From positions 62,001 to 126,000 of the forward strand of contig NZ_FWYB01000010.1 of the NCBI RefSeq assembly GCF_900176505.1: a DNA stretch of 64,000 nt. Direction: 5' to 3'. Position 1 is the stretch's first letter. The number at the start of each line of letters is the position of its first letter. Of this stretch, positions 42,476 through 52,061 are shown piece by piece. Below the pieces are notes generated by a model. It was given only the letters and a program-made list of their open reading frames with translations, ran no database searches and was not told where the DNA came from. Both the position numbers and the translations under genes were made by a program. The stretch comes from Pedobacter nyackensis (GTDB taxonomy: Bacteria > Bacteroidota > Bacteroidia > Sphingobacteriales > Sphingobacteriaceae).

Positions 42476-43018
42476 ATGAGTGACATCAACATAGTAGACG
42501 CGCCCCCAGGCATTGAAGGATCTGGTTTTTTCGCCACTTCTTTAGATAAAGTTATTGGTTTGGCTCGCTCCCATTCATTATGGCCCTTGCCATTCGCAAC
42601 TTCTTGTTGTGGTATCGAATTTATGGCAACAATGGGTTCTCATTATGATTTTGGCCGTTTCGGTTCAGAACGCTTAAGCTTTTCTCCACGTCAGGCCGAT
42701 TTATTAATGGTAATGGGTACGATAGCTAAGAAAATGAGTCCTGTTTTAAAGCAGGTTTATTTACAGATGGCCGAGCCTCGCTGGGTAATTGCAGTTGGTG
42801 CCTGTGCATCAAGTGGTGGTATTTTCGATACCTACTCTGTTTTACAGGGTATAGATGAGATTATCCCTGTTGATGTGTATGTTCCGGGTTGCCCGCCGAG
42901 ACCAGAAGCAATTCTGGACGGTTTTGGTAAAATTCAGGAGCTGGTAAAGAATGAATCTGGCAGAAGAAGGGACTCAGATCAATATAAAGAAATGTTGGCT
43001 TCATACGGTATACTATAA
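42476..43018 (+). CDS. nuoB: NADH-quinone oxidoreductase subunit B
   Basis: 180 residues. NuoB holds iron-sulphur cluster N2, the last before quinone. The four ligands are visible: the tandem CC in ATSCCGIEFMA, the cysteine of VGACASSGGIF and the cysteine-proline of VPGCPPRPEAILDG. It sits at the junction of the peripheral and membrane arms. It shares one base with the start of nuoC. Confidence 0.97.
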   Translation: MSDINIVDAPPGIEGSGFFATSLDKVIGLARSHSLWPLPFATSCCGIEFMATMGSHYDFGRFGSERLSFSPRQADLLMVMGTIAKKMSPVLKQVYLQMAEPRWVIAVGACASSGGIFDTYSVLQGIDEIIPVDVYVPGCPPRPEAILDGFGKIQELVKNESGRRRDSDQYKEMLASYGIL

Positions 43019-43521
43019 TGGCAGAGGTAACTAATCAAGCAATAATAGCATTGCTGGGCGAAAAGTTTGGGGATAAGGTGATGAATGTGGATGAGCCTTA
43101 TGGTTTGCTTACTTTTGAGACCACTACAGATGTGCTGATTAATGTGCTTCAGTTTTTAAAAGAAAACAGCGTAGCTAACTTTAATTTCCTTACAGATATT
43201 ACAGCGGTTCATTATCCTGAGAAAAAACACGGCCTTGCGGTAGTTTACCACCTGCATAGCATGGTGCAACGCATCAGAGTAAGGATAAAAGTTTATGTAG
43301 ATGCGCAGCATCCTATTGTTCCTACCGCAACTACGGTATGGAATGGCGCAAACTGGATGGAACGCGAAACATATGACTTCTTCGGAGTAAAATTTGAAGG
43401 ACATCCCGATTTAAGAAGAATATTGAACATGGACGAACTTGGTGTTCATCCGATGTTGAAGCAATACCCTTTGGAAGATCCAAATCGGGTAGATAAAAAA
43501 GACGAATACTTTGGTAGGTAA
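43018..43521 (+). CDS. nuoC: NADH-quinone oxidoreductase subunit C
   Basis: 167 residues, the 30-kDa subunit of complex I, a peripheral arm structural subunit with no cofactor. Signatures: FNFLTDITAVHYPEKKHGLAVVYHL and the C-terminal NWMERETYDFFGVKFEGHPDLRRILNMDE (family motif ExxxxDxxGxxFxGHPxLRRIL). Subunits C and D are separate here, unlike the NuoCD fusion of Escherichia coli. Confidence 0.96.
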   Translation: MAEVTNQAIIALLGEKFGDKVMNVDEPYGLLTFETTTDVLINVLQFLKENSVANFNFLTDITAVHYPEKKHGLAVVYHLHSMVQRIRVRIKVYVDAQHPIVPTATTVWNGANWMERETYDFFGVKFEGHPDLRRILNMDELGVHPMLKQYPLEDPNRVDKKDEYFGR

Positions 43522-43527
43522 GTTTAT

Positions 43528-44742
43528 ATGAGTCACAATCAACCAATATATACAGATAACGATCCGCAGAGCGAATTGGTGACCCTTAATCTGGGCCCAA
43601 CGCACCCGGCAACGCATGGTGTGTTCCAGAACGTTTTGCAACTGGATGGAGAGCGCATTGTGAGTGGTGTTTCTACCATTGGGTATATCCACCGTGCATT
43701 TGAGAAAATAGCTGAACACAGGCCGTTTTATCAGATCACTCCGCTTACAGACCGGTTGAACTATTGCTCGTCACCCATCAACAATATGGGCTGGCACATG
43801 ACAGTAGAGAAATTGTTGAATATTCAGATGCCTAAGCGTGTAGATTATCTAAGGGTAATCATCATGGAGCTGGCACGTATTTCTGACCATATCATTTGCA
43901 ATACCATTATTGGTCAGGATACAGGAGCAACTACAACCTTCCTGTACCTTTTTCAGTTCAGAGAGCATATTTATGAGATTTACGAGGAGATTTGCGGTGC
44001 ACGTTTAACGACTAACGTTGGTCGTATCGGTGGATTTGAGCGGAATTTTAATGATATCGCTTTTGCAAAAATCAATAAGTTCTTAAAGGAGTTCCCTGTT
44101 GCATTAAGAGAATTTGAAAACTTGCTAAACCGCAACAGAATATTTATCGACCGTACTGCAGGTGTGGCATGTGTAACTCCGGAGCAAGCTTTAGATTATA
44201 GCTGGACTGGTCCTTTATTGCGTGCAACAGGTGTAGATTATGACGTTCGTGTAAGTGAGCCTTATTCTTCATACGATGAATTTGACTTTGAAGTTCCGGT
44301 AGGTACCCGTGGTGATATTTATGACCGTTTCCTGGTTCGTAACGAAGAGATGTGGCAAAGTGTACGTCTGATTGAGCAGGCCCTGGAAAAATTGAAGAAA
44401 GAACCTGCTGGAATATTCCATGCTGATGTTCCTGAATTCTATTTGCCGGCAAAAGAGGAAGTATACAACAATATGGAAGCATTGATCTATCACTTTAAAA
44501 TTGTGATGGGAGAGATTGACGCTCCTAAAGCTGAAGTTTACCATGCTGTTGAAGGTGGTAACGGAGAGCTTGGTTTTTACCTGATTAATGACGGCGGCAG
44601 GACTCCTTATCGTTTGCATTTTAGAAGGCCTAGTTTTATAAATTATCAAATGTTTGCACCCATGAGTAAAGGTATGCTGTTGTCAGATGCCATTATCAAC
44701 ATGAGTAGCATGAATATTATTGCAGGAGAATTAGATGCTTAA
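43528..44742 (+). CDS. nuoD: NADH-quinone oxidoreductase subunit D
   Basis: 404 residues, the 49-kDa subunit, which lines the quinone pocket with NuoB. Signatures: LGPTHPATHGVFQNVLQLDGE, where the histidine/tyrosine pair at the quinone site is expected, GYIHRAFEKIAE, DRLNYCSSPINNMGW, and the C-terminal FINYQMFAPMSKGMLLSDAI. Full length. Its end overlaps nuoE by 8 bp, so translation of the two is coupled. Confidence 0.97.
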   Translation: MSHNQPIYTDNDPQSELVTLNLGPTHPATHGVFQNVLQLDGERIVSGVSTIGYIHRAFEKIAEHRPFYQITPLTDRLNYCSSPINNMGWHMTVEKLLNIQMPKRVDYLRVIIMELARISDHIICNTIIGQDTGATTTFLYLFQFREHIYEIYEEICGARLTTNVGRIGGFERNFNDIAFAKINKFLKEFPVALREFENLLNRNRIFIDRTAGVACVTPEQALDYSWTGPLLRATGVDYDVRVSEPYSSYDEFDFEVPVGTRGDIYDRFLVRNEEMWQSVRLIEQALEKLKKEPAGIFHADVPEFYLPAKEEVYNNMEALIYHFKIVMGEIDAPKAEVYHAVEGGNGELGFYLINDGGRTPYRLHFRRPSFINYQMFAPMSKGMLLSDAIINMSSMNIIAGELDA

Positions 44743-45250
44743 AGTAGAAGAACAACAACCTGTAGAATTTTCGCCGGCTTTAATTGAAAAGCTGGGAGAG
44801 ATCGTAAAAAGATATCCTGAAGGTAAACAGAAGTCGGCTTTATTACCTGTCCTGCATGAAGTACAGGCAGAGCTCGGCTGGTTAAGTCCGGCTGCAATGA
44901 GTAAAGTGGCTGCATATTTAAACATTCAGGACATTGAAGTTTATGAAGTGGCTACATTTTACAGTATGTACTTTTTAAAGCCGCAGGGTAAGTATATGCT
45001 GGAGGTTTGCAGAACGGGCCCTTGCTGCCTGGTTGGCGCTGAAAAACTGATGGGGCATATTGAAAATAAGCTTGGTGTAAAGGAAAATGAAGTGACCGCA
45101 GATGGCTTGTTTAGCTGGAGAGGTGTGGAATGCCTGGCAGCCTGTGGTTATGGTCCGGTTTTACAGATTGGTCCTGAATACACATTTTACGAAAACCTGA
45201 ATGAGCAGAAGGTAGACGAATTGATTGACAATTTAAAGAATAAGGTTTAG
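44735..45250 (+). CDS. nuoE: NADH-quinone oxidoreductase subunit E
   Basis: 171 residues, the 24-kDa subunit with the [2Fe-2S] cluster N1a. The four cysteines are in CRTGPC and CLAAC, the thioredoxin-like ferredoxin pattern. The N-terminal helical part is LLPVLHEVQAELGWLSPAAMSKVAAYL. It works with NuoF in NADH oxidation. Confidence 0.96.
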   Translation: MLKVEEQQPVEFSPALIEKLGEIVKRYPEGKQKSALLPVLHEVQAELGWLSPAAMSKVAAYLNIQDIEVYEVATFYSMYFLKPQGKYMLEVCRTGPCCLVGAEKLMGHIENKLGVKENEVTADGLFSWRGVECLAACGYGPVLQIGPEYTFYENLNEQKVDELIDNLKNKV

Positions 45251-45279
45251 CGAATAGCTTAATCTCATATCTATAGAAG

Positions 45280-46644
45280 ATGGCCCGTAAACTATTATTA
45301 GAACATATAAACGTACCTGGCATCAATACGCTTGATGTTTATCGCCAAAAAGGTGGGTACCGTGCTGTAGAGAAAGCTTTGAAGACCTTAACTCCTGATG
45401 AAGTAGTGGAAGAGGTTAAGAAGTCTGGATTGCGTGGTCGCGGTGGTGCAGGATTCCCTACGGGGATGAAATGGAGCTTTCTGGCTAAACCGGAAGGCGT
45501 AGCGCGTTATCTGGTTTGTAATGCGGATGAGTCTGAACCGGGTACTTTTAAAGACCGGTATCTGATGACGCATATCCCGCATGCATTGATTGAAGGCATG
45601 ATTGTCTCCAGTTTTGCATTGGGTGCAAATACCTCATACATCTACGTACGTGGTGAGATGATGCCGCAGATCCGTATTCTGGAAAGAGCAATTGCTGAAG
45701 CAAAGAATGCCGGATTTTTGGGTAAAAATATTTTAGGTTCTGGTTATGATCTTGAGCTGTATGTGCAGCCGGGTGGTGGTGCTTATATCTGCGGTGAGGA
45801 AACAGCTTTGCTGGAATCACTGGAAGGTAAAAGAGGAAACCCCAGGATTAAACCTCCTTTCCCTGCAATTGCAGGATTATACGGTTGTCCAACTGTAGTG
45901 AACAATGTTGAATCTATTGCTGCTGTTGTTCCGATCATCAATGATGGCGGCGACGAGTATGCGAAGATTGGTATTGGGCGCAGTACTGGAACAAAACTGA
46001 TCTCTGCTTCGGGTAACTTAGTTAGACCGGGCGTTTACGAGATCGACCTGGGCTTACCGGTTGAAGAATTTATTTATTCAGACGAGTACTGTGGTGGTAT
46101 TGCCAATGGCAAACGCCTGAAAGCTACAGTTGCCGGCGGATCTTCGGTACCGATATTACCTGCTAATTTAACTTTAAAGCTGGCGAATGGCGAGCCAAGG
46201 TTGATGAGCTATGAATCTTTATCAGAAGGTGGTTTTGCTACCGGTACGATGCTGGGTTCAGGTGGTTTTATCGCTTTTGATGAAGATCAGTGTATCGTTA
46301 GAAATACCTGGAACTTTTCTCGTTTCTATCACCACGAGAGTTGCGGACAATGTTCACCTTGCAGAGAGGGAACAGGATGGATGGAAAAGGTGTTACACAG
46401 ATTGGAATATGGACATGGTAAAATGAGCGATATTGATTTGCTGGTTGATGTGTCTAAGAAGATAGAAGGAAATACCATTTGTCCACTTGGTGACGCTGCT
46501 GCATGGCCTGTAGCCAGTGCAATCAGACATTTCAGGGATGAATTTGAATGGCATGTAAAAGAGCCTGTAAAGAGCTTAAATACGAATTACGGTTTAGCCA
46601 ATTATGCAGAGCCGATTGCCAAAGCCGTTACGACAGAAAATTAA
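45280..46644 (+). CDS. nuoF: NADH-quinone oxidoreductase subunit F
   Basis: 454 residues, the 51-kDa subunit that binds NADH and FMN and holds cluster N3. Signatures: SGLRGRGGAGFPTGMKW (NADH/FMN glycine-rich loop), CNADESEPGTFKDR, GAYICGEETALLESLEGKRGNPR, and the 4Fe-4S ligands in ESCGQCSPCREGT with a fourth cysteine in NTICPLGDAAAWP. It accepts hydride from NADH and passes electrons into the chain. Confidence 0.97.
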   Translation: MARKLLLEHINVPGINTLDVYRQKGGYRAVEKALKTLTPDEVVEEVKKSGLRGRGGAGFPTGMKWSFLAKPEGVARYLVCNADESEPGTFKDRYLMTHIPHALIEGMIVSSFALGANTSYIYVRGEMMPQIRILERAIAEAKNAGFLGKNILGSGYDLELYVQPGGGAYICGEETALLESLEGKRGNPRIKPPFPAIAGLYGCPTVVNNVESIAAVVPIINDGGDEYAKIGIGRSTGTKLISASGNLVRPGVYEIDLGLPVEEFIYSDEYCGGIANGKRLKATVAGGSSVPILPANLTLKLANGEPRLMSYESLSEGGFATGTMLGSGGFIAFDEDQCIVRNTWNFSRFYHHESCGQCSPCREGTGWMEKVLHRLEYGHGKMSDIDLLVDVSKKIEGNTICPLGDAAAWPVASAIRHFRDEFEWHVKEPVKSLNTNYGLANYAEPIAKAVTTEN

Positions 46645-46670
46645 CATCAGACAAAAGAATTTCTTTAACA

Positions 46671-47675
46671 ATGAGTGATAAAGTTAAGGTAACCATAGAC
46701 GGAATAACAGTAGAAGTAGCGCCCGGCACCTCTATCCTGAATGCTGCAAGGCAAATAGGTGGGGATATTGTGCCGCCTGCAATGTGCTATTATTCCAAAT
46801 TAGAAGGCAGCGGTGGAAAATGCCGTACCTGCATTGTTAAGGTAAGCAAGGGCTCCGAAAAAGACCCTCGCCCGATGCCTAAACTTGTAGCATCATGCCG
46901 TACTACTGTAATGGATGGTATGGAAGTGATGAACATTACTTCTCCGGAAGTAATTGAAGCACGTAGTGGTGTGGTAGAGATGTTATTGATCAACCATCCG
47001 CTGGATTGTCCGGTTTGCGACCAGGCAGGTGAGTGTGATCTTCAAAATCTGAGTTACGAGCATGGCTTGCAAAAAACAAGGTATGAGTTTGAACGCAGAA
47101 CTTTTGACCGCATAGATATCGGCGATAAGATCCAGTTACACATGAACAGGTGTATTTTATGCTACCGTTGTGTGTTTACCGCTGATCAGATTACGAATAA
47201 AAGGGTACACGGCATCCTGAACAGGGGGGATCATTCTGAGATCTCTACCTATATTCAAACGGCAGTTGATAATGATTTCTCAGGAAATGTGATCGACGTT
47301 TGTCCGGTTGGCGCCTTAACAGATAAATCATTCCGCTTTAAAAACAGGGTTTGGTTTACCAAGCCTATTGATGCACACAGAGATTGCCCTACCTGCAGTG
47401 GTAAGGTGACTTTATGGTACAAAGGCGAAGATGTGATCAGGGTAACAGCGCGTAAAGATATTTACGGTGAGGTAGAAGAGTTTATATGCAATACCTGCAG
47501 GTTTGATAAGAAAAAGACTGCGGATTGGGTAATTGAACAGCCTACACAAATCAGCGATACTTCAGTTATCTCTTCTAATCATTATGAGACTTTAAAGCCA
47601 TTACCGGTAATTCAACCTAATCCTAAGTTACAGGAGGCGAATAAGATTGAACTAGAAAAAACCACTAAATTCTAA
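46671..47675 (+). CDS. nuoG: NADH-quinone oxidoreductase subunit G, short form
   Basis: 334 residues from the ATG at 46671. A longer in-frame start at 46548 would run back through nuoF and is rejected. Parts: [2Fe-2S] ferredoxin domain (MCYYSKLEGSGGKCRTCIVKV), the His/Cys 4Fe-4S domain (HPLDCPVCDQAGECDLQ), the ligands in CILCYRCV and CPVGAL, then a CPTCSGK...CNTC domain. It stops there. Typical NuoG continues for several hundred residues as a molybdopterin-type fold, which is absent. This short form may be usual for the group, since the rest of the operon is intact. Confidence 0.93.
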   Translation: MSDKVKVTIDGITVEVAPGTSILNAARQIGGDIVPPAMCYYSKLEGSGGKCRTCIVKVSKGSEKDPRPMPKLVASCRTTVMDGMEVMNITSPEVIEARSGVVEMLLINHPLDCPVCDQAGECDLQNLSYEHGLQKTRYEFERRTFDRIDIGDKIQLHMNRCILCYRCVFTADQITNKRVHGILNRGDHSEISTYIQTAVDNDFSGNVIDVCPVGALTDKSFRFKNRVWFTKPIDAHRDCPTCSGKVTLWYKGEDVIRVTARKDIYGEVEEFICNTCRFDKKKTADWVIEQPTQISDTSVISSNHYETLKPLPVIQPNPKLQEANKIELEKTTKF

Positions 47676-48712
47676 TGGATATAGCTTTTGTAATAGAAAA
47701 ATTTGTACTTGTAGCTATCATTTTTGGTATCAGCTTAGTGATCGCCATGTATTCTACTTATGCAGAAAGAAAAGTGGCTGCTTTTTTACAGGACAGGTTA
47801 GGACCAGATAGAGCTGGCCCTTTTGGTATTCTGCAGCCTTTGGCAGATGGTGTAAAGATGTTCATGAAGGAAGAAATTGTTCCTTCAAATGCGAGTAAAT
47901 GGTTGTTTATGGTAGGGCCGGGTTTGGCTATGCTTACGGCTTGTATTGGTACTGCAGTTATTCCATGGGGTAGTCCGATCGCTATTGGTGACAGGATCAT
48001 TCCTTTACAGGTGGCCGACATCAATGTGGGTTTGCTCTACATTTTTGGTGTGGTTTCACTGGGGGTTTATGGGGTAATGATTGGTGGCTGGGCATCAAAT
48101 AACAAGTATTCGTTGTTAAGTGCCATCAGGGCTGCTTCTCAGAATATCAGTTATGAGATAGCGATGGGTTTATCGATTATCGCATTGTTGCTGGTTACCG
48201 GTACCATGAGTTTGAAGGAGATTGTAGACGGACAGCACGGCTGGCGTTGGAACGTATTGTACCAGCCACTGGGTTTTCTTTTGTTTATGATCTGCTCTTT
48301 TGCGGAAACCAACAGAGCACCTTTCGATTTACCTGAGTGTGAAACGGAGTTGATCGGTGGATACCATACAGAGTATTCATCTATGAAACTGGGTTTCTAT
48401 TTGTTTGCTGAATACATCAATATGTTTGTTTCTGCGGCAGTAATGGCTACTTTATATTTTGGTGGTTATAACTATCCTGGTATGGACTGGGTACTGGCCA
48501 ATACCGGCCCTGTAATTGGTCCGCTGATTGGAACAGGCGTATTCTTTATTAAGATATTTGCATTTATATTTTTCTTTATGTGGGTAAGGTGGACGATTCC
48601 ACGTTTCCGCTACGATCAGTTGATGCATTTAGGCTGGAAGGTATTGATTCCTTTAGCTATAGCGAACATAGTGGTTACCGGTGTGGTGATCGCAGTAATT
48701 GAAGGATTTTAA
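47675..48712 (+). CDS. nuoH: NADH-quinone oxidoreductase subunit H
   Basis: 345 residues with about eight membrane spans. NuoH forms the entrance of the quinone channel with A, B and D. Signatures: YAERKVAAFLQDRLGPDRAGPFGILQPLADGVKMF, ASQNISYEIAMGLS, and FAETNRAPFDLPECETELIGGYHTEYS (landmark sequences). Overlaps the nuoG stop by one base. Confidence 0.97.
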   Translation: MDIAFVIEKFVLVAIIFGISLVIAMYSTYAERKVAAFLQDRLGPDRAGPFGILQPLADGVKMFMKEEIVPSNASKWLFMVGPGLAMLTACIGTAVIPWGSPIAIGDRIIPLQVADINVGLLYIFGVVSLGVYGVMIGGWASNNKYSLLSAIRAASQNISYEIAMGLSIIALLLVTGTMSLKEIVDGQHGWRWNVLYQPLGFLLFMICSFAETNRAPFDLPECETELIGGYHTEYSSMKLGFYLFAEYINMFVSAAVMATLYFGGYNYPGMDWVLANTGPVIGPLIGTGVFFIKIFAFIFFFMWVRWTIPRFRYDQLMHLGWKVLIPLAIANIVVTGVVIAVIEGF

Positions 48713-48745
48713 CATCCACATTTGTGGAAATAATAAGGAGGTTTA

Positions 48746-49246
48746 ATGGAACCATTAACCAGTAAGAAGAAAGTATTAGAACAAAAGCCCCTATCGTTTG
48801 CAGAGCGCATGTATTTGCCTGCAATCTTTAAAGGGATGGCTATTACGATCAGTCACTTCTTTAAGAAAGAGGCGACGATCAGATACCCTGAGGTACAGCG
48901 GGAGTTCTCTACCAATTTTAGAGGAATGCACTCTTTAAAAAGAGATGAAGAAGGTAAAGAGCGTTGTACAGCTTGTGGCTTATGCGCTTTATCATGCCCT
49001 GCGGAGGCGATCACGATGATTGCTGCTGAGCGTAAACCTGAGGAGATAGATTTGTACCGCGAAGAGAAATATGCTTCGGTATACGAGATCAACATGCTAC
49101 GTTGCATTTTCTGCGGCTTGTGTGAAGAGGCTTGTCCGAAAGAGGCAATTTACCTGGATGGCCCTATTGTTCCTTCAGATTATCTGCGTAAAGATTTCAT
49201 TTACGGTAAGGATAAGTTGGTTGAACAGCCTTTAAATAAAAAATAA
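48746..49246 (+). CDS. nuoI: NADH-quinone oxidoreductase subunit I
   Basis: 166 residues. The two 8Fe-ferredoxin-type motifs that hold clusters N6a and N6b are complete: CTACGLCALSCPAEA and CIFCGLCEEACPKEA. It bridges NuoG and NuoB in the peripheral arm. AAGGAGG lies 6-12 bp upstream of the start, one of the few strong Shine-Dalgarno sites here. Confidence 0.97.
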   Translation: MEPLTSKKKVLEQKPLSFAERMYLPAIFKGMAITISHFFKKEATIRYPEVQREFSTNFRGMHSLKRDEEGKERCTACGLCALSCPAEAITMIAAERKPEEIDLYREEKYASVYEINMLRCIFCGLCEEACPKEAIYLDGPIVPSDYLRKDFIYGKDKLVEQPLNKK

Positions 49247-49299
49247 TAAACATACATAGCTTTAGGGCTATTCACATAAACAGTTTAATATATAAATAA

Positions 49300-49797
49300 A
49301 TGGGTACATCGGTATTCTATTTTGTTGCCACACTAAGCGTCATCTTTTCACTGATGGTTATTTTTTCGAAAAACCCGGTGCATAGTGTCCTTTACCTGAT
49401 TGTTACATTCTTTACGTTTACCGTGCATTACATTCTGCTGAATGCGCAGTTTTTGGCGGTAGTAAACTTCATTGTGTACATGGGAGCGATCATGGTGTTA
49501 TTCCTCTTCGTGCTGATGTTGCTGAACCTGAATAAGGACAATGAGCCGCTGAAATCTACCTTGGTTAAGGTGGTTGGTGTAATCGCCGGATGTTGCCTGG
49601 TAGTTACTTTGGTAGGTACATTAAAAGCAACAGCCATTTCTGATCCGGTTATATTGAGGAATCCAAATCTTGGTCTGGTTAAAAACCTGGGTAAGGAATT
49701 GTTTGGACCATTCATGCTGCCATTTGAACTGTGCTCTATCTTATTGCTTTCGGCAATGGTAGGTGCGATATTATTAACTAAAAAAGAAAAAGTATAA
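49300..49797 (+). CDS. nuoJ: NADH-quinone oxidoreductase subunit J
   Basis: 165 residues, five predicted spans. NuoJ motifs: SKNPVHSVLYLIVTFFTFTVHYILLNAQFLAVVNFIVYMGAIMVLFLFVLMLLNL (landmarks). It is a small subunit of the membrane arm next to NuoK. Shares one base with the nuoK start. Confidence 0.95.
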   Translation: MGTSVFYFVATLSVIFSLMVIFSKNPVHSVLYLIVTFFTFTVHYILLNAQFLAVVNFIVYMGAIMVLFLFVLMLLNLNKDNEPLKSTLVKVVGVIAGCCLVVTLVGTLKATAISDPVILRNPNLGLVKNLGKELFGPFMLPFELCSILLLSAMVGAILLTKKEKV

Positions 49798-50126
49798 TGG
49801 GCGACATTACTCAACAATTACAAGGGGTACCGCTAAACCATTACATCTGGTTAAGTACAATCATTTTCACTATTGGTGTTATTGGCGTTTTAACACGCAG
49901 AAATGCTATTGTTATTTTCATGTCTGTGGAGCTGATGCTGAATGCCGTGAATTTATTGCTGACTGCTTTTTCGGTACATAGCAATGACCCTTCCGGTCAG
50001 ATATTCGTGTTCTTTATTATGACCCTGGCCGCTGCCGAGGTTGCCATAGGGTTGAGTATTATTGTAATGGTTTACAGAAATACCCAGTCTACAGATGTTA
50101 ATGTGTTGAATCGCCTTAAGTGGTAA
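49797..50126 (+). CDS. nuoK: NADH-quinone oxidoreductase subunit K
   Basis: 109 residues with three spans, including the two buried glutamates used in proton transfer (IFMSVELMLNAVNL and TLAAAEVAIGLSI). Homologous to MrpC. Lies between nuoJ and nuoL in the usual order. Confidence 0.96.
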   Translation: MGDITQQLQGVPLNHYIWLSTIIFTIGVIGVLTRRNAIVIFMSVELMLNAVNLLLTAFSVHSNDPSGQIFVFFIMTLAAAEVAIGLSIIVMVYRNTQSTDVNVLNRLKW

Positions 50127-50147
50127 TTATTAAGAAGAAATTATAAG

Positions 50148-52040
50148 ATGATAAATTTAGTTTGGCTGGTTCCCTTGATTCCTCTGTTAGGCTTTGTAAT
50201 TAATGGCCTTGGCAGAAATTCATTATCCAAAAACCTGATCGGTTTTATTGGAAGCAGTGTAATATTCATTTCGTTCGCCATCAGTTTGGGAATCTTTTTT
50301 GAACTGGGTGCTGATGCGAATAAGTCTCATGAGATATTTCTTTTTGATTGGATCAGCGCAGGTTCCCTGCACATTCCATTGTCCTTTTTGGTTGATCCAT
50401 TGAGTTCATTAATGCTCCTGATCATTACAGGGGTAGGATTCCTGATTCATATTTACTCTATCGGCTACATGCACAGTGATGAGGGCTTTGGTAAGTTTTT
50501 TAGCTACCTGAACCTGTTTATCTTCTTCATGTTGCTATTGGTATTGGGATCAAACTACATTGTGATGTTTATCGGTTGGGAAGGTGTGGGGCTATGCTCT
50601 TACTTACTGATCGGTTTCTGGTATACCAACAGCAGTTATGCATCGGCCGCTAAGAAGGCTTTTGTAATGAACCGTATTGGTGACCTTGGTTTCTTGTTGG
50701 GGGTGTTTTTAATCTTCACCACTTTTGGTAGTGTAGAGTTTACTAAGATATTTCCTCAGGCGGCAAATATGTTGCCGGGCAATGGTACAATCGCTTTAAT
50801 TGCTTTATTCCTATTTATTGGTGCCTGCGGTAAATCTGCTCAGTTGCCTTTGTTCACCTGGTTGCCGGATGCGATGGCGGGTCCGACTCCGGTTTCTGCT
50901 TTGATTCATGCGGCGACGATGGTTACGGCAGGTATTTATATGATCGCAAGATCGAACCTGTTATTTGACCTGGCACCAATGATACAGCATGTAATTGCTA
51001 TCGTTGGTTTGGCTACTGCAATTGTGGGGGCAATTATTGCTTTAACGCAAAATGATATTAAAAAGGTACTGGCTTATTCAACCGTATCTCAATTGGGTTA
51101 TATGTTCCTGGGCTTAGGTGTTGGTGCTTACAATGGTGCCTTCTTCCACGTGATTACACATGCTTTCTTTAAAGCTTTGTTGTTCTTATGTGCTGGTTCA
51201 GTAATCCACGCTTTACACCATGAGCAGGATATGCGCCATATGGGTGGTTTGCGTAAGAAATTACCGGTTACTTTTTTAACCATGTTAATTGGTACAATCG
51301 CAATTGCAGGTTTACCTCCATTCTCAGGTTTCTTCTCTAAAGATGAGATTCTGGCCCATGTTTATATGCATGATAAAGTAATGTGGGGACTCGCAGTGTT
51401 TACAGCTTTCTTAACAGCATTTTACATGTTCAGGATGTTGTTCCTTACTTTCTTCGGAAAGTACCGCGGTACACACCATGCTGAAGAGAAAATTCATGAG
51501 TCGCCTAAGTCGATGACTGTGCCATTAATCGTTCTGGCAGTTTTATCTGCTATCGGCGGTTTGATTGGTATTCCTGAAGCCCTGGGTGGAAGTCACTGGT
51601 TATCGCATTGGATGGCTCCTGTTATTAAGCATGTAGGTGAAGCGCCTGACCATGCTACTGAATATATGTTGATGGCTGTTTCTGTATTAGGTGTATTGAT
51701 TTCAATCGGTGTTGCTTATAGCAAATACGTTAAACAGAATCATATTCCTGTACCTGATGAGGCTAGTCGTCCTGCATTGGCCAGGTTATCGTACAACAAG
51801 TTTTATTTTGATGAAATATATGATGCCTTATTCAAAAAGCCTTTAGATGTACTTTCAGGATTCTTTTATAAGATTGTCGACAATAAAATTGTTGATGGCA
51901 TTGTAAATGGTTTTGGCTGGACTGCTTCAGAGGGCAGTAAAGGTTTACGTTTGCTGCAAACAGGAAACGTTGGCTTTTATATTTTTATGATGGTGATAGG
52001 AATCATCTCCATGTTATTGTATACTTATTTATCACTATAA
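50148..52040 (+). CDS. nuoL: NADH-quinone oxidoreductase subunit L
   Basis: 630 residues, about 16 spans. It is the distal antiporter-like proton pump of the membrane arm, with the long lateral helix at its C terminus. Signatures: MFIGWEGVGLCSYLLIGFWY, LPLFTWLPDAMAGPTPVSALIHAATMVTAGIYM and LPPFSGFFSKDEIL (landmarks). The key Glu and Lys residues are in their expected settings. Confidence 0.97.
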   Translation: MINLVWLVPLIPLLGFVINGLGRNSLSKNLIGFIGSSVIFISFAISLGIFFELGADANKSHEIFLFDWISAGSLHIPLSFLVDPLSSLMLLIITGVGFLIHIYSIGYMHSDEGFGKFFSYLNLFIFFMLLLVLGSNYIVMFIGWEGVGLCSYLLIGFWYTNSSYASAAKKAFVMNRIGDLGFLLGVFLIFTTFGSVEFTKIFPQAANMLPGNGTIALIALFLFIGACGKSAQLPLFTWLPDAMAGPTPVSALIHAATMVTAGIYMIARSNLLFDLAPMIQHVIAIVGLATAIVGAIIALTQNDIKKVLAYSTVSQLGYMFLGLGVGAYNGAFFHVITHAFFKALLFLCAGSVIHALHHEQDMRHMGGLRKKLPVTFLTMLIGTIAIAGLPPFSGFFSKDEILAHVYMHDKVMWGLAVFTAFLTAFYMFRMLFLTFFGKYRGTHHAEEKIHESPKSMTVPLIVLAVLSAIGGLIGIPEALGGSHWLSHWMAPVIKHVGEAPDHATEYMLMAVSVLGVLISIGVAYSKYVKQNHIPVPDEASRPALARLSYNKFYFDEIYDALFKKPLDVLSGFFYKIVDNKIVDGIVNGFGWTASEGSKGLRLLQTGNVGFYIFMMVIGIISMLLYTYLSL

Positions 52041-52061
52041 AAGATCGTTCAAGAAAAGATA

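Noticed and set aside
46548..46670. An upstream in-frame ATG that would make NuoG 41 residues longer
   Set aside because: The extension runs through the end of nuoF in another frame and has no resemblance to NuoG; the ATG at 46671 begins exactly at the ferredoxin domain.
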